Source: Nocardia rhamnosiphila NBRC 108938 (lineage in GTDB: Bacteria > Actinomycetota > Actinomycetes > Mycobacteriales > Mycobacteriaceae). Taken from it: a stretch of 64,000 nucleotides of DNA. The DNA lies in the NCBI RefSeq assembly GCF_000720425.1, contig NZ_JOAJ01000001.1:1550001-1614000 (forward strand), read 5' to 3'. Of this stretch, positions 54,146 to 62,552 are shown in pieces. The position numbers were made by a program, and so were the translations under genes. How positions within the stretch are numbered: the first letter of the stretch is position 1; each line of letters opens with the position of its first letter. The notes under the pieces were generated by a model. The model worked only from the letters and a program-made list of their open reading frames with translations, searched no databases and was not told the origin of the DNA.

Positions 54146-54687
54146 ACCCGGTGTGTACACATTACGTTCCGATTCATACGAGGGCTTCCAGCAGGCCGGA
54201 AGCACCATTGCTGTCTGCCGGGCAATTGCTCAGCGCGGTACAGGGCCACCCCGACAACGACTCCGCAATCGCGAGATGGGCCCGTGCGCTCGGAGCCCTG
54301 TACCAGGAGTGGATTACCGATCCCCGCACAGGTCATGCCGTTCACGGGCAGATCAGTGAGGTGGTGGGCGCGATCGATGCGTGGATCAGCGGGCAGCTGC
54401 CACGCCCGGTTCCCGGGTCTCCGCGTGGCACGGAATCGGTCGGAGGGGTGATCGCTCGCTTCGCCGAAGCGTGGGCATGCGCTTACTGGACGCTCTACGG
54501 CAGCGACGATCCGGTACAGCGCCACCGAGCATGGGATCATCTCGCCGAAATCAGCGAGGGCTACGACGATCTTGTGTGCCAGATCCTGCGTGGCTCCATT
54601 ATTCTGCCGAAATCCTGGCCCGGCATCGGATGGCCAGGACTGGCAACGGCCACTCAGCAGCCTCCGGACATCAGGGATCACGGATGA
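54142..54687 (+). CDS. DUF4254-domain protein
   Basis: This 181-aa protein starts at GTG 54142. Its layout ([35 protein letters not shown], a NTS-like [20 protein letters not shown] and [17 protein letters not shown]) is that of actinobacterial DUF4254 proteins. The function of the family is unknown. It is the last of three translationally coupled ORFs, a combination I have not seen described. Confidence 0.75.
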   Translation: MNPVCTHYVPIHTRASSRPEAPLLSAGQLLSAVQGHPDNDSAIARWARALGALYQEWITDPRTGHAVHGQISEVVGAIDAWISGQLPRPVPGSPRGTESVGGVIARFAEAWACAYWTLYGSDDPVQRHRAWDHLAEISEGYDDLVCQILRGSIILPKSWPGIGWPGLATATQQPPDIRDHG

Positions 54688-54953
54688 ACACGGATAGATG
54701 CCGCGGAATTGCGGCCGGCCGAACCAAAAGTAGGGTGTCGTCTCGCGTACGGACAACCACCCCTGCCGAGCACGGTATGGCACAGCACACCTGAACAGCA
54801 CCTTCCTGTCCTCCTCCACCCGACCGCATCGGCACCGGGAGGCGTGGTGGCAGTACGGCGCAACGAAGGAAACCCCCGAAGATGCCTACCGCAAGCGCAT
54901 GACCGGGCGGTCCACGCACCCGATCTGGACGATGCGATCAACACCGTAGGCCC

Positions 54954-55202
54954 ACCGCCGCCGGTCGCGGGGCCGGGGTGTGTGACCGGTCGGCCGCCCG
55001 CTCGGACCGTGCCGTGCGTCGGATGGGCGAAACCGGCGATGAGATTCAGGATCGTGGATTTCCCGCACCCGCTCGGTCCGACGAGGGAAACGAACTCACC
55101 TCTGTGCACCGTCAGACTGAAGTCCTCCAGGACGGCCATCTCGTCGAACGACTGCGACACTGCGCTCAACTCGACGGCGGGCTCGCTCAGTGCGGCGTTC
55201 AT
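54954..55202 (-). pseudogene. 5' fragment of an ABC-importer ATPase (sulfonate/nitrate/taurine type)
   Basis: The frame from ATG 55202 holds about 83 residues of a SsuB/TauB-like ATPase ([20 protein letters not shown] and Walker [21 protein letters not shown]) and then continues as unrelated residues to 54678. Q-loop, signature and Walker B are missing. It is a truncated remnant. Confidence 0.85.
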
Positions 55203-55236
55203 CGGCCCGCGACAGATCTGCCGATCGCGCCGGAGC

Positions 55237-55470
55237 TCCTGCGACCCAGTGCCACATCGACTCGGCGACCACACTGGGAGCCGGAACAGTCCCCGGCAGG
55301 AGGCCGCGGTCGGCCAGAACCTGCAATATCAGGGCGAGAACAGCCGGAACGACGAGTCCGATCGCCAGGCGGCCGGCGCGACGATCCGTCCAACTCACCC
55401 GTGCGGCCGACGCACTCATCGTTCGGCCGCCCCGGCCGTCCGCCCGTCTGCGATGCACAACGGTCGTCAT
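55237..55470 (-). pseudogene. 5' fragment of an ABC-importer permease (SsuC/TauC-like)
   Basis: From ATG 55470, overlapping the stop of the binding-protein fragment (ATGA), the first about 78 residues read as a permease N-terminus: [20 protein letters not shown], then [20 protein letters not shown]. After this the frame leaves homology and runs into the ATPase start. Four to five membrane segments and the EAA loop are missing. Confidence 0.75.
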
Positions 55471-55841
55471 TCGGACTTGCCCAGCTCTTCGGGAGACTTC
55501 CCGGTCTCACCGATGTCGTACCCGTGCTGGTCCAGTGTCACAGGCGTCTTGACCCAGGCGATGCCTGCCCCGAAGCTGCCGAAACGAATGCTGCCCGATG
55601 CCAGGTCCTTCCAGCTGAGCGGCCCTGACCCCGCGCGTTTGGCCAAGAGATCGGCTCCGGTCGCCTCACCGGCGAGGGCGACCAGTTGCGACTTCCTGGA
55701 GTCGGCGGACAACGCGACATCCCCGGGGCCGACGGTCCCGAAGTCGATCGAGCCGTTCTCCAGTGCGACCCGCATGTCGGAGTAGCGGTTGAACTCGACC
55801 AGTTCGATGTCCAGACCGTACTTCTCACCTTCCTCGGCCAT
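55467..55841 (-). pseudogene. Internal fragment of an NMT1/SsuA-like substrate-binding protein
   Basis: The fragment reads EEGEKYGLDIELVEFNRYSD, GSIDFGTVGPGDVALSADSR and LASGSIRFGSFGAGIAWVKT, the first lobe of sulfonate/nitrate-binding proteins. Homology continues a little upstream of 55841 in the same frame (RIPTVAPNCLMAEEG) but no signal peptide or start is found, and the C-terminal lobe is missing. ATGA coupling to the permease fragment survives. Confidence 0.8.
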
Positions 55842-55993
55842 CAGGCAGTTCGGCGCGACCGTCGGGATCCGCTGCCAACCGAGCTTGCGCTGCGGAACGC
55901 GTTCCCGGATCAGATCGCGGCCCGGCGAACGTCGGGCCGCTGATCCGTCCGCCGACGATGCGAAGGGACCTACTCCCTACGAGACAACGGTTC

Positions 55994-56680
55994 TCACAGA
56001 CTCTGTATGTACTCGATCGTGTCGTCGACTCCCACCACATCGGCGTACTTCATATGCATATCGAAGAGGTTCACCTGATGCGATATCTGGCTCCGATCGG
56101 CCGCGCACTCATGGGGAACGATCACGTGAAAGTTGTATTGGAATGCGTCGAGCACCGTCGCGCGAACACATCCGCTGGTCGTCATCCCGGTGACGATGGT
56201 GGTATCGCAACCCGCGTGCACGAGCTGCGACGCGAGCGGCGTTCCGAAGAACCCACTCGGCTTGCCGCCCTTGTTGATGACGATCTCGCCCGGCTGCGGT
56301 GCGATCTCATCGACGATGACGTCGCCGGGTGGCGTTCCCGGGGCCAGAGGCTCGGGGGCTGCGTTCAATTTCCACCGACCACGTTCCGCGGGAAGTGGGC
56401 GGTGGTCCGGATCGGCGTACGCCTTGGTGAAGAAAATCGGCAACCCTGCCCGACGGGCCACAGCGAGCAGCCTTGCATTGGCATGGACCGCGGGAATTCC
56501 GGTGGGGCTCCAGCCGGTCGAGTAGGTCGAATCGACGAATGCCCGGGTCATGTCGATGACGAGGATCGCCGGGCGTGTTCCGGCCCGGAGCGGACGGTCC
56601 TCCTCGGCGAACTCCCGACCGAAACTGGCCAGATCCGCCTCGGGCACAACGCCGGTCCAAGGTTTGGTTGCCGAGTTCAT
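55994..56680 (-). CDS. Isochorismatase-family amidohydrolase (carbamoylsarcosine/maleamate type)
   Basis: This 228-aa cysteine hydrolase has the triad Asp43 (LVIDMTRAF), Lys137 (VINKGGKPSGFFGT) and Cys171 (GMTTSGCVRATVLDA), plus the end NLFDMHMKYADVVG typical of N-carbamoylsarcosine amidases and maleamate amidohydrolases. It would release ammonia from a small amide. A copy of the GntR motif lies about 90 bases before its start. It is encoded next to a decayed importer. Confidence 0.88.
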   Translation of the reverse strand: MNSATKPWTGVVPEADLASFGREFAEEDRPLRAGTRPAILVIDMTRAFVDSTYSTGWSPTGIPAVHANARLLAVARRAGLPIFFTKAYADPDHRPLPAERGRWKLNAAPEPLAPGTPPGDVIVDEIAPQPGEIVINKGGKPSGFFGTPLASQLVHAGCDTTIVTGMTTSGCVRATVLDAFQYNFHVIVPHECAADRSQISHQVNLFDMHMKYADVVGVDDTIEYIQSL

Positions 56681-56765
56681 CTGCGCTCCTCATGCTCGTG
56701 CAATCGACTTCCTGCGAACCGGAGAGAGGGACGAGCCGTTCGCACCACCCAATCTCCCATTCTAT

Positions 56766-56780
56766 TTGTCCAACATTATC
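56766..56780. promoter_or_regulatory. GntR-motif copy upstream of the isochorismatase gene
   Basis: TTGTCCAACATTATC shares GTCCAACATT with the copies at 47533. It lies 86 bases before the divergent isochorismatase start. Confidence 0.5.
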
Positions 56781-56939
56781 CCCTCAGTAGATCAGTCGTC
56801 AACGGGTCACCGGAGAACTAGTGACGCTTGCGCACCTGCCCGGTAGCACAGACCGACAACCACGGGTTTGACGCCCGTACATCGCCCGGATCCGAATACC
56901 AGCCGGGACGGTAGTAGGCGAAAATAGTCACCTATGCTA

Positions 56940-56955
56940 ATGTCCAACTTATTAC
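56940..56955. promoter_or_regulatory. GntR-motif copy upstream of the SDR gene
   Basis: ATGTCCAACTTATTAC lies 59 bases before the SDR start at 57014 and matches the shared motif in its first nine positions and its AT-rich end. Confidence 0.5.
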
Positions 56956-57013
56956 TCGATGTGAGCGATCTCGAATATTCGAGCATGTGCAATGACGACA
57001 GGAGCATGGAGCA

Positions 57014-57817
57014 ATGGATCTCGGATTGCACGGTAAGGTCTTCTTGGTTACCGGAGGTACTCGTGGCATAGGCCTCGCGACCACCCGAATGCTGCTGGAG
57101 GAAGGCGCCGATGTCCTCGTCGCGGCGCGGACCGCGCAGTCGATCGATCGGGCACGGGCCGAGCTCGCCGAACATTCGCGAGTGGATTTCGCGCAGGTCG
57201 ACCTGCGGAGCGCAGAGGGTGGACGACAGGCGGTCACGGCCGCGGTCGAACGATTCGGTTCGTTGGACGGTGTGGTGAACAATGCGTCCGGCTTCTCGAT
57301 AGACCACGGCCATCCGGACCGGAACGCGTGGTTGGAACTGTTCGAATTGAAGCTGCTCGGCTACGAAGCGGTGATCCAGGCGGCACTCGAGCACCTCCGC
57401 GACGGTGGCAGTATTGTCAGCATCTCCGGGATTGCCTCGATGCGGTATTGGCCACTGTCGCCGCATGTCAGCGCCGTCAACGCGGCGGTGGAAGCACTGA
57501 CCCGCCACTACGCGGCCGCGCTGGTCGGCCGCCGGATCAGGGTCAACACGGTCGTTCCGGGAACAACGGCCACCGACCGTTACGAGGGACGAGTCGAGCG
57601 GGCCCGCATACAGAACGGGGTGGATGCCGAGACAGCCAGGAAGCGCATCGACGACACAGTGCCACTCGGCCGCCCGGTCGATCCGGTCGAGATCGCGGCG
57701 GCGATAGTCTATCTCTCCTCACAGCTGTCGGCGAGCACAACCGGCGCGACTGTAGTGGTCGACGGAGGTGCTGTCACCGTTCCCGATTCGGCGCTCCCGT
57801 CCACTGCTTCTCGATGA
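57014..57817 (+). CDS. SDR-family protein without the usual Tyr-x3-Lys pair
   Basis: This 267-aa protein has a good cofactor loop (VTGGTRGIGLATTRMLLE), VNNASG and the final TTGATVVVDGGAVTVPDSA. Where the catalytic YxxxK should be, it reads SPHVSAVNAAVEAL; neither Tyr nor Lys is present in either alignment. It may bind NAD(P) without standard activity or catalyse a different reaction. Start ATG 57014 follows AGGAGCATGGAGCA. It is convergent with the MmgE/PrpD gene. Confidence 0.85.
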   Translation: MDLGLHGKVFLVTGGTRGIGLATTRMLLEEGADVLVAARTAQSIDRARAELAEHSRVDFAQVDLRSAEGGRQAVTAAVERFGSLDGVVNNASGFSIDHGHPDRNAWLELFELKLLGYEAVIQAALEHLRDGGSIVSISGIASMRYWPLSPHVSAVNAAVEALTRHYAAALVGRRIRVNTVVPGTTATDRYEGRVERARIQNGVDAETARKRIDDTVPLGRPVDPVEIAAAIVYLSSQLSASTTGATVVVDGGAVTVPDSALPSTASR

Positions 57818-57851
57818 GGCGACGGCGCCGCCGCAGCGGATCGCCCGGGCT

Positions 57852-59144
57852 TCACCGAGTTGATTTCCACAGCTCCAGCAACCGGTCGATCCCGGTTGGC
57901 TCGAGCAGCGCCGCGGCGGCGTCACACAGGAGTCCCCCTTCTGCGCCGAGCATATCGCGGCAGTGACCAGCGAAATCGCCTGTGCGCCATCCACTGGTGT
58001 CTCCATCACCGGTCACCGAGAACCGCCGCCCGTCGATCAGGGTGAGCTCGATGCGGGTGGCCAGGTCCGGCAATAGCGGATCGCCTGCTACCCGGATGGG
58101 CACTCGGTGAGTTCCGGACCCGATCTCCAGTCCGGGAAGAAACCGCTCCAGGGCCGCGACTGTGATGCCCTCGACACTGGCTATCGATGTCGTCACACCG
58201 CCTTGCTGGTTTCCGTACTCCGCGGCGAACGGTGCCACATCGATGGCAATACGGTCGGCGACGCCGGCAATCGAAGGCAGGGTCCGGATGGCGTCGAAGA
58301 TGGATTGGCCGAACATCGCGACCGGGTACCGCTTGAACGTCACCCGATGAATGGCAGGCGGTTGAGTCGAATGTCGTTCCTCGGATCCGGGTGGGCCGGC
58401 GAACAGACTGTAAAAACCGTGCTCGGCCGTCAACGTATCGGCAGCCGCACGCAGACCTGCGGCCGCGGCCAGCGCGGCGGTCACGCCGGCCTGGACGGCC
58501 AATGCGGGTTGCAGCCGCCAACCGTCACCCTCGGTCGACACCACGCCGAGCGGACCGCCGGTACCGGCCGATGCCAATCCCAGAGCCGAGTAGGCGACCT
58601 CGTCGGTCAGTCGCAGGACCAGCGCCACTGTGGCTGCGGCAGCAAGCGGAGCGATTACTGCGGTCACCCGCCACCCTCGGCGGGAAACCTCCGGCAACAG
58701 CCTTTCGGCGACAAGGCAGGCACATTCATAGCCGCCGACAATCGCTCGGAGCAGATGCTCACCGTCGATCGGCGCCGATCCGGCGTGCAAGGCATGTTCG
58801 GCGGCGGCCAGCGCCGCCGGGATAACGGCCAGCCCGGGATGGGCGGCCACCAGGAAAGAGTCGTCGGTCAGCCGGGCATGCATCAGATAAGCGTTGGCCG
58901 TGGCAGCGGCTGTGAGATAGGCCCTCTTGTCCATGCCGGCGACAGTGCACGCGCCGGGCGCCGCGGCGAGTGCGCCGGCGGTCTTACGATGTACCGCCTC
59001 TCGGGCGGACCCGGCCATATCGGCGAGTCCGACCCCCAGACATCCCGCCGCACGCAGCAGGGACACATGGTCGGCCGATTCCGCGGTGTCGCGGATCTCG
59101 TGCCACAGTTGTTCGCCGGTGTCTGCGCGCCTTGCCCGTGTCAC
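57852..59144 (-). CDS. MmgE/PrpD-family protein
   Basis: This 430-aa protein belongs to the family of 2-methylcitrate dehydratase, cis-aconitate decarboxylase and iminodisuccinate epimerase. The helical domain shows RAAGCLGVGLADMAGSARE and ATANAYLMHARLTDDSFLVA (in place of the usual NG..AH..DF..D), and the small domain reads RVTFKRYPVAMFGQSIFDAI. The start is GTG 59144, overlapping the stop of the upstream dehydrogenase gene (GTGA). The substrate is a small carboxylic acid of unknown identity. Confidence 0.87.
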   Translation of the reverse strand: MTRARRADTGEQLWHEIRDTAESADHVSLLRAAGCLGVGLADMAGSAREAVHRKTAGALAAAPGACTVAGMDKRAYLTAAATANAYLMHARLTDDSFLVAAHPGLAVIPAALAAAEHALHAGSAPIDGEHLLRAIVGGYECACLVAERLLPEVSRRGWRVTAVIAPLAAAATVALVLRLTDEVAYSALGLASAGTGGPLGVVSTEGDGWRLQPALAVQAGVTAALAAAAGLRAAADTLTAEHGFYSLFAGPPGSEERHSTQPPAIHRVTFKRYPVAMFGQSIFDAIRTLPSIAGVADRIAIDVAPFAAEYGNQQGGVTTSIASVEGITVAALERFLPGLEIGSGTHRVPIRVAGDPLLPDLATRIELTLIDGRRFSVTGDGDTSGWRTGDFAGHCRDMLGAEGGLLCDAAAALLEPTGIDRLLELWKSTR

Positions 59145-60040
59145 TGCTCGCCCTCTTGGTACAACCCGGCCATACGCTCGTACATCGTGACAATACGAGT
59201 GCAATCCTCTGCTCCGTATCCGCGTTCGACGGCAAAGCGCCAGCAGTCGACGACTGCCTGCGCCAGAGGTGTCGCGACGCCCAGTTCCGCGGCGAGCGCG
59301 GTGAACAGTGATACGTCTTTGAGCGCCCCTTCGGCAGGAAACCCGAAATCGAACTTTCCGCTCAGAATATGGCGGGGGAACTTCACCGACGTGGCAGAGT
59401 TGCGGCCGGAACCGGCGTCGAGCGCGCTGATTGCGATGTCCATCGGAATCCCGGCCCTGCGGGTCAGCGCGGTGGCTTCCGCGGTGGCGGCGAGCGCGCC
59501 GAGCGACAGAACATTATTGGCAACTTTCATCGCCTGCGCCTGACCCACCTCGGAACCGATCCGTAGCACCTGCCTGCCGATGACCTCGAACACCGGCCGA
59601 CATGCCTGCACAGGTTCATCGGCTCCGGATACCAGGACGGTGAGCGAGCCTTCGCGCGCGCCCACGACTCCTCCACTTACGGGTGCATCGACGAAAGCGA
59701 GGCCGGCTGCGGCCAAGCGTTCTGCGGCCTCGCGCGTTGCGGCCATTCCGGTGGTCGATGTGTTGATCACGATCACCGGAGACCGGGTGTTCACCGAGGC
59801 AAGGCGTGCGCTGACCTCGGACAGTGCGTGCGGGGTCGGCAAGCTGAGCAGGATATAGGCCGTCGCGTCTACCAGCGCTGCGACATCCTCGTGAATCACG
59901 ACCTGGGGGTGGTCGACGAACTCCGCGGTTCGTTCCCGGACGGGATCGACCAGGTGAGCTGTCCACCCGCGTTCGATGAATCGCCGCACCATCGGGGTGG
60001 CCATGGCACCCACTCCGATGAATCCGAGATCGCGCATCAT
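59141..60040 (-). CDS. 3-hydroxyisobutyrate-dehydrogenase-family oxidoreductase
   Basis: This 299-aa protein has the NAD-binding LGFIGVGAMATPMVRRFIER, the substrate loop FVDAPVSGGVVGAREGSLTV and the catalytic lysine region QAMKVANNVLSLGALAATAE. Relatives include tartronate semialdehyde reductase and 2-(hydroxymethyl)glutarate dehydrogenase. The double ATG at 60040/60037 follows GAGG at nine bases. It is coupled to the MmgE/PrpD gene; a perfect palindrome lies right before its ribosome-binding site. Confidence 0.9.
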   Translation of the reverse strand: MMRDLGFIGVGAMATPMVRRFIERGWTAHLVDPVRERTAEFVDHPQVVIHEDVAALVDATAYILLSLPTPHALSEVSARLASVNTRSPVIVINTSTTGMAATREAAERLAAAGLAFVDAPVSGGVVGAREGSLTVLVSGADEPVQACRPVFEVIGRQVLRIGSEVGQAQAMKVANNVLSLGALAATAEATALTRRAGIPMDIAISALDAGSGRNSATSVKFPRHILSGKFDFGFPAEGALKDVSLFTALAAELGVATPLAQAVVDCWRFAVERGYGAEDCTRIVTMYERMAGLYQEGEQ

Positions 60041-60052
60041 CGGCCGACACCT

Positions 60053-60068
60053 CGATTCTGCAGAATCG
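60053..60068. promoter_or_regulatory. Perfect 16-bp palindrome before the dehydrogenase gene
   Basis: CGATTCTGCAGAATCG is self-complementary over 16 bases and ends 12 bases before the start at 60040, directly upstream of the ribosome-binding site. It could be an operator for a dimeric regulator or an mRNA hairpin affecting translation. Confidence 0.55.
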
Positions 60069-60832
60069 GAAGGTCGGAGATGTCGTAGATATGCCTCATT
60101 GTTCGACTCCATCGGAGGTGTTCTGGTCATATGCTTGCGTTCCTCGGTCGCGGCACCGAAAGGTGTCCCGGCGGCGCCGCACAGCATCCGCCGTCGGACA
60201 CCTGGCGGGTGGGCAGAATTGGCACCGACAACAGGATCCACGTCTCGTCGGTGACTCGTCGGCGTCGATCGCTGCAGCCATGTCCGTGCAGCGGAGCACA
60301 CCGCCGGTCTGGTCCGCCTCGTTCGTCGCATCGTCGCGGGCCCCGCCTCGGCGGACGGGCTCTCATATGGCCGGGCCGGCGCTTTGCCGCGAGGCGGATG
60401 ACGTAATCGGCGTCGATGCCCCCGGCGGCCCGCCGGTGCGCACGTGACTGTCTCGCGCAGGAATCGTCGTCGTCACGTCGTCCTTCCGCCTCCGGGCGAT
60501 AACGCCGGTCGCCCATGATCGACTATAGGGTAGCTCGATAGACAGTATGTCATTTGTAGGACTTTTACCAGTGGGTAGCGATCCCTTCCCGGTCGACCGG
60601 CCCACCGAGCCGAGGGGGCAAGCCCACCGGTGGCGGCTCGCGAGTAGCGGTACCTCGATATGCCGCGCCGAACCCACAGAGCAGCCCCTCGGTCGGTACC
60701 AGCACGCAGTCGATGACCCCCGCCTAACACCTCTGGTTAAAAGTTGGACCTTGTACATACTTGTCTAATAACCTACTGTTGCCGTACGCCACCAGGTTGT
60801 GGTGGCAGTCACAGGGCAAGGAGAGCGCCGAT
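60069..60832. other. Long divergent intergenic region between dehydrogenase and permease genes
   Basis: No supported gene in 764 bases. It contains AT-rich stretches near 60530-60560 and 60735-60780 that look like promoter regions. A copy of the GntR motif is at 60736-60752 and weaker look-alikes are at about 60555-60568 (TGTAGGACTTTTAC) and 60762-60775 (TTGTCTAATAACC). Confidence 0.6.
60736..60752. promoter_or_regulatory. GntR-motif copy upstream of the MHS permease gene
   Basis: On the minus strand this reads AAGGTCCAACTTTTAAC, very close to the AAGGTCCAACATTTACAT copy at 47530. It lies about 80 bases before the permease start. Confidence 0.5.
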
Positions 60833-62179
60833 ATGGCCACTCAGGATCCACTTCAGAGCGTGTCGGTCCCGAAGGTCGCCTTCGCGAGTTTCATCGGGAC
60901 ACTGATCGAATTCTTCGACATGTTCATCTTCGGGACAGCCTCCGCGCTGGTCTTCAACAAACTGTTCTTTCCGGATCTGGATCCATTCGCGGGTACGCTC
61001 GCCTCCTTCGCGGCGTTCGGCGTCGCCTTCGTGGTGCGGCCGCTGGGTGGCGCGGTATTCGGGCACTTCGGTGATCGTCTCGGACGTAAGACCATGCTGG
61101 TGGTCAGCCTCGTACTGATGGGCGGCGGAACAGCGGTGGTAGGAGCGCTGCCGACCTACGCGCAAATCGGGATCTGGGCGCCGATCCTGCTGGTTGTCAC
61201 TCGTATGCTCCAGGGCCTGGCCATCGGCGGCGAATGGAGCGGTGCGGTCCTCATGGCCGTGGAACATTCCCCCGCGGGCAAGCGGGCGTTCTACGGCAGC
61301 TGGCCGCTGTGCGGGGTCCCGGCAGGCCTCGTCCTCGCGACCACCGCGTTCTACTTCGTCCAGCTCCTCCCCGAGCAGGCAATGCTGAGCTGGGGCTGGC
61401 GGATTCCCTTCCTCTCCAGTGCGATACTGCTGCTGGTAGGCCTGTACATCAGGCTGCGGGTCACCGAGTCACCGGCGTTCCAAGCGGTGCGCGACAAGCG
61501 GCAGGAGTCGAGGTTCCCGGCGGCCGAAGTGCTGCGTACCGCGAAGGTTCCGACCGTTACCGCGATCCTGGCCATGGCGGTCAACAGCGTGGTCTTCTAC
61601 ATGGCCACCGTTTTCGCTTTGAGTTACGGCGCCGGCATAGACGGCTTGACCAGGGGATCGATGCTGGTCGCAATCATGATCGCGGCATTGTTTCAGATCG
61701 CGACGCTGCCGGTGGCGGCAATCCTCGCCGACCGGTACGGACGGCGGCCGGTGTTGCTGGCCGGGTGTTCGATGGCCGCACTTGCCGCTTTTCCCATCTT
61801 CTGGTTGATCGACACCGGAAATATTGTGGCAGCGACAATTTCGATGATCATTGCGGTTTCCATCGTACATTCGACCGCGTACGCACCGATGGCGAGTTTC
61901 ATCTCGGAGCTTTTCGAAACCCGACTTCGATTCAGCGGGTCAGCGATCGGATACCAAGTTGGCTCGATGATCTGGAGCGGCCCGGTGCCGTTCGTAGCGG
62001 CAGCGCTCTTCGCCTGGTCCGGATCCAGCTGGCCGCTTTCGGTCTACATAGTGATCGTCAGTATCATCTCCTTTATCGCTATTTATTTTGCTCGCGAATC
62101 ATACCGGGACGATATCGCGTCGGAGAGTGATTCTTCGGAGATTACTGTTCAAGAATCCATTGTGGCGAAAAGCCGGTAG
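60833..62179 (+). CDS. MFS transporter, metabolite:H+ symporter (MHS) type
   Basis: This 448-aa permease has FASFIGTLIEFFDMFIFGTA in helix 1 (the MHS EW/FFD motif), GHFGDRLGRKTMLV as MFS motif A and ILADRYGRRPVLLAG in the second half. Start ATG 60833 follows AAGGAGAG; the frame is open for 24 more codons. The GntR-motif copy upstream suggests it imports the acid whose breakdown the regulator controls. It is a paralogue of the permease at 806 but clearly different in sequence. Confidence 0.9.
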   Translation: MATQDPLQSVSVPKVAFASFIGTLIEFFDMFIFGTASALVFNKLFFPDLDPFAGTLASFAAFGVAFVVRPLGGAVFGHFGDRLGRKTMLVVSLVLMGGGTAVVGALPTYAQIGIWAPILLVVTRMLQGLAIGGEWSGAVLMAVEHSPAGKRAFYGSWPLCGVPAGLVLATTAFYFVQLLPEQAMLSWGWRIPFLSSAILLLVGLYIRLRVTESPAFQAVRDKRQESRFPAAEVLRTAKVPTVTAILAMAVNSVVFYMATVFALSYGAGIDGLTRGSMLVAIMIAALFQIATLPVAAILADRYGRRPVLLAGCSMAALAAFPIFWLIDTGNIVAATISMIIAVSIVHSTAYAPMASFISELFETRLRFSGSAIGYQVGSMIWSGPVPFVAAALFAWSGSSWPLSVYIVIVSIISFIAIYFARESYRDDIASESDSSEITVQESIVAKSR

Positions 62180-62552
62180 ACGACCCGGGAGCGAGCGGAT
62201 TCTCGCGGTCGACGGATACGCATCACCGCATAATCGGCAGCTCCCTTCGCGGAGGCGTCGGGCGGCCCCGGCACAGTCGGGTGCCGCCCCGGCGATTCCC
62301 ACACCACAGCGCGCCGACTGTCGTGGCCGTTCGACTCATGGATCGGAATCATCATGATCGACCACTCGGCCTCGTTGCGCACGATATTGCACGAGCCGCC
62401 GACCAGCGAGACCGCAGTGCCGGAGCTGCTGGTTCGGCCGGCCTGCGAACCGCCTGCCCGTTGCCCGCACCGGAAAGCGCAGAGCGGCACGAGCCGCAGC
62501 CCGAGTCCTGGCTCGGGGCTGGGGCCGCAGTATCCGAGCGGAGGAAACCGTA
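62180..62552. other. Intergenic region with a weak hairpin
   Basis: No supported gene in 373 bases. AGCCCGAG (62498-62505) and CTCGGGGCT (62512-62520) form a hairpin with one bulged base that could end the permease transcript. Otherwise nothing recognised. Confidence 0.5.

Noticed and set aside
60127..60516. 129-codon minus-strand frame in the long divergent gap
   Set aside because: Arg-rich product without any family pattern or ribosome-binding site; typical of chance frames in GC-rich DNA.
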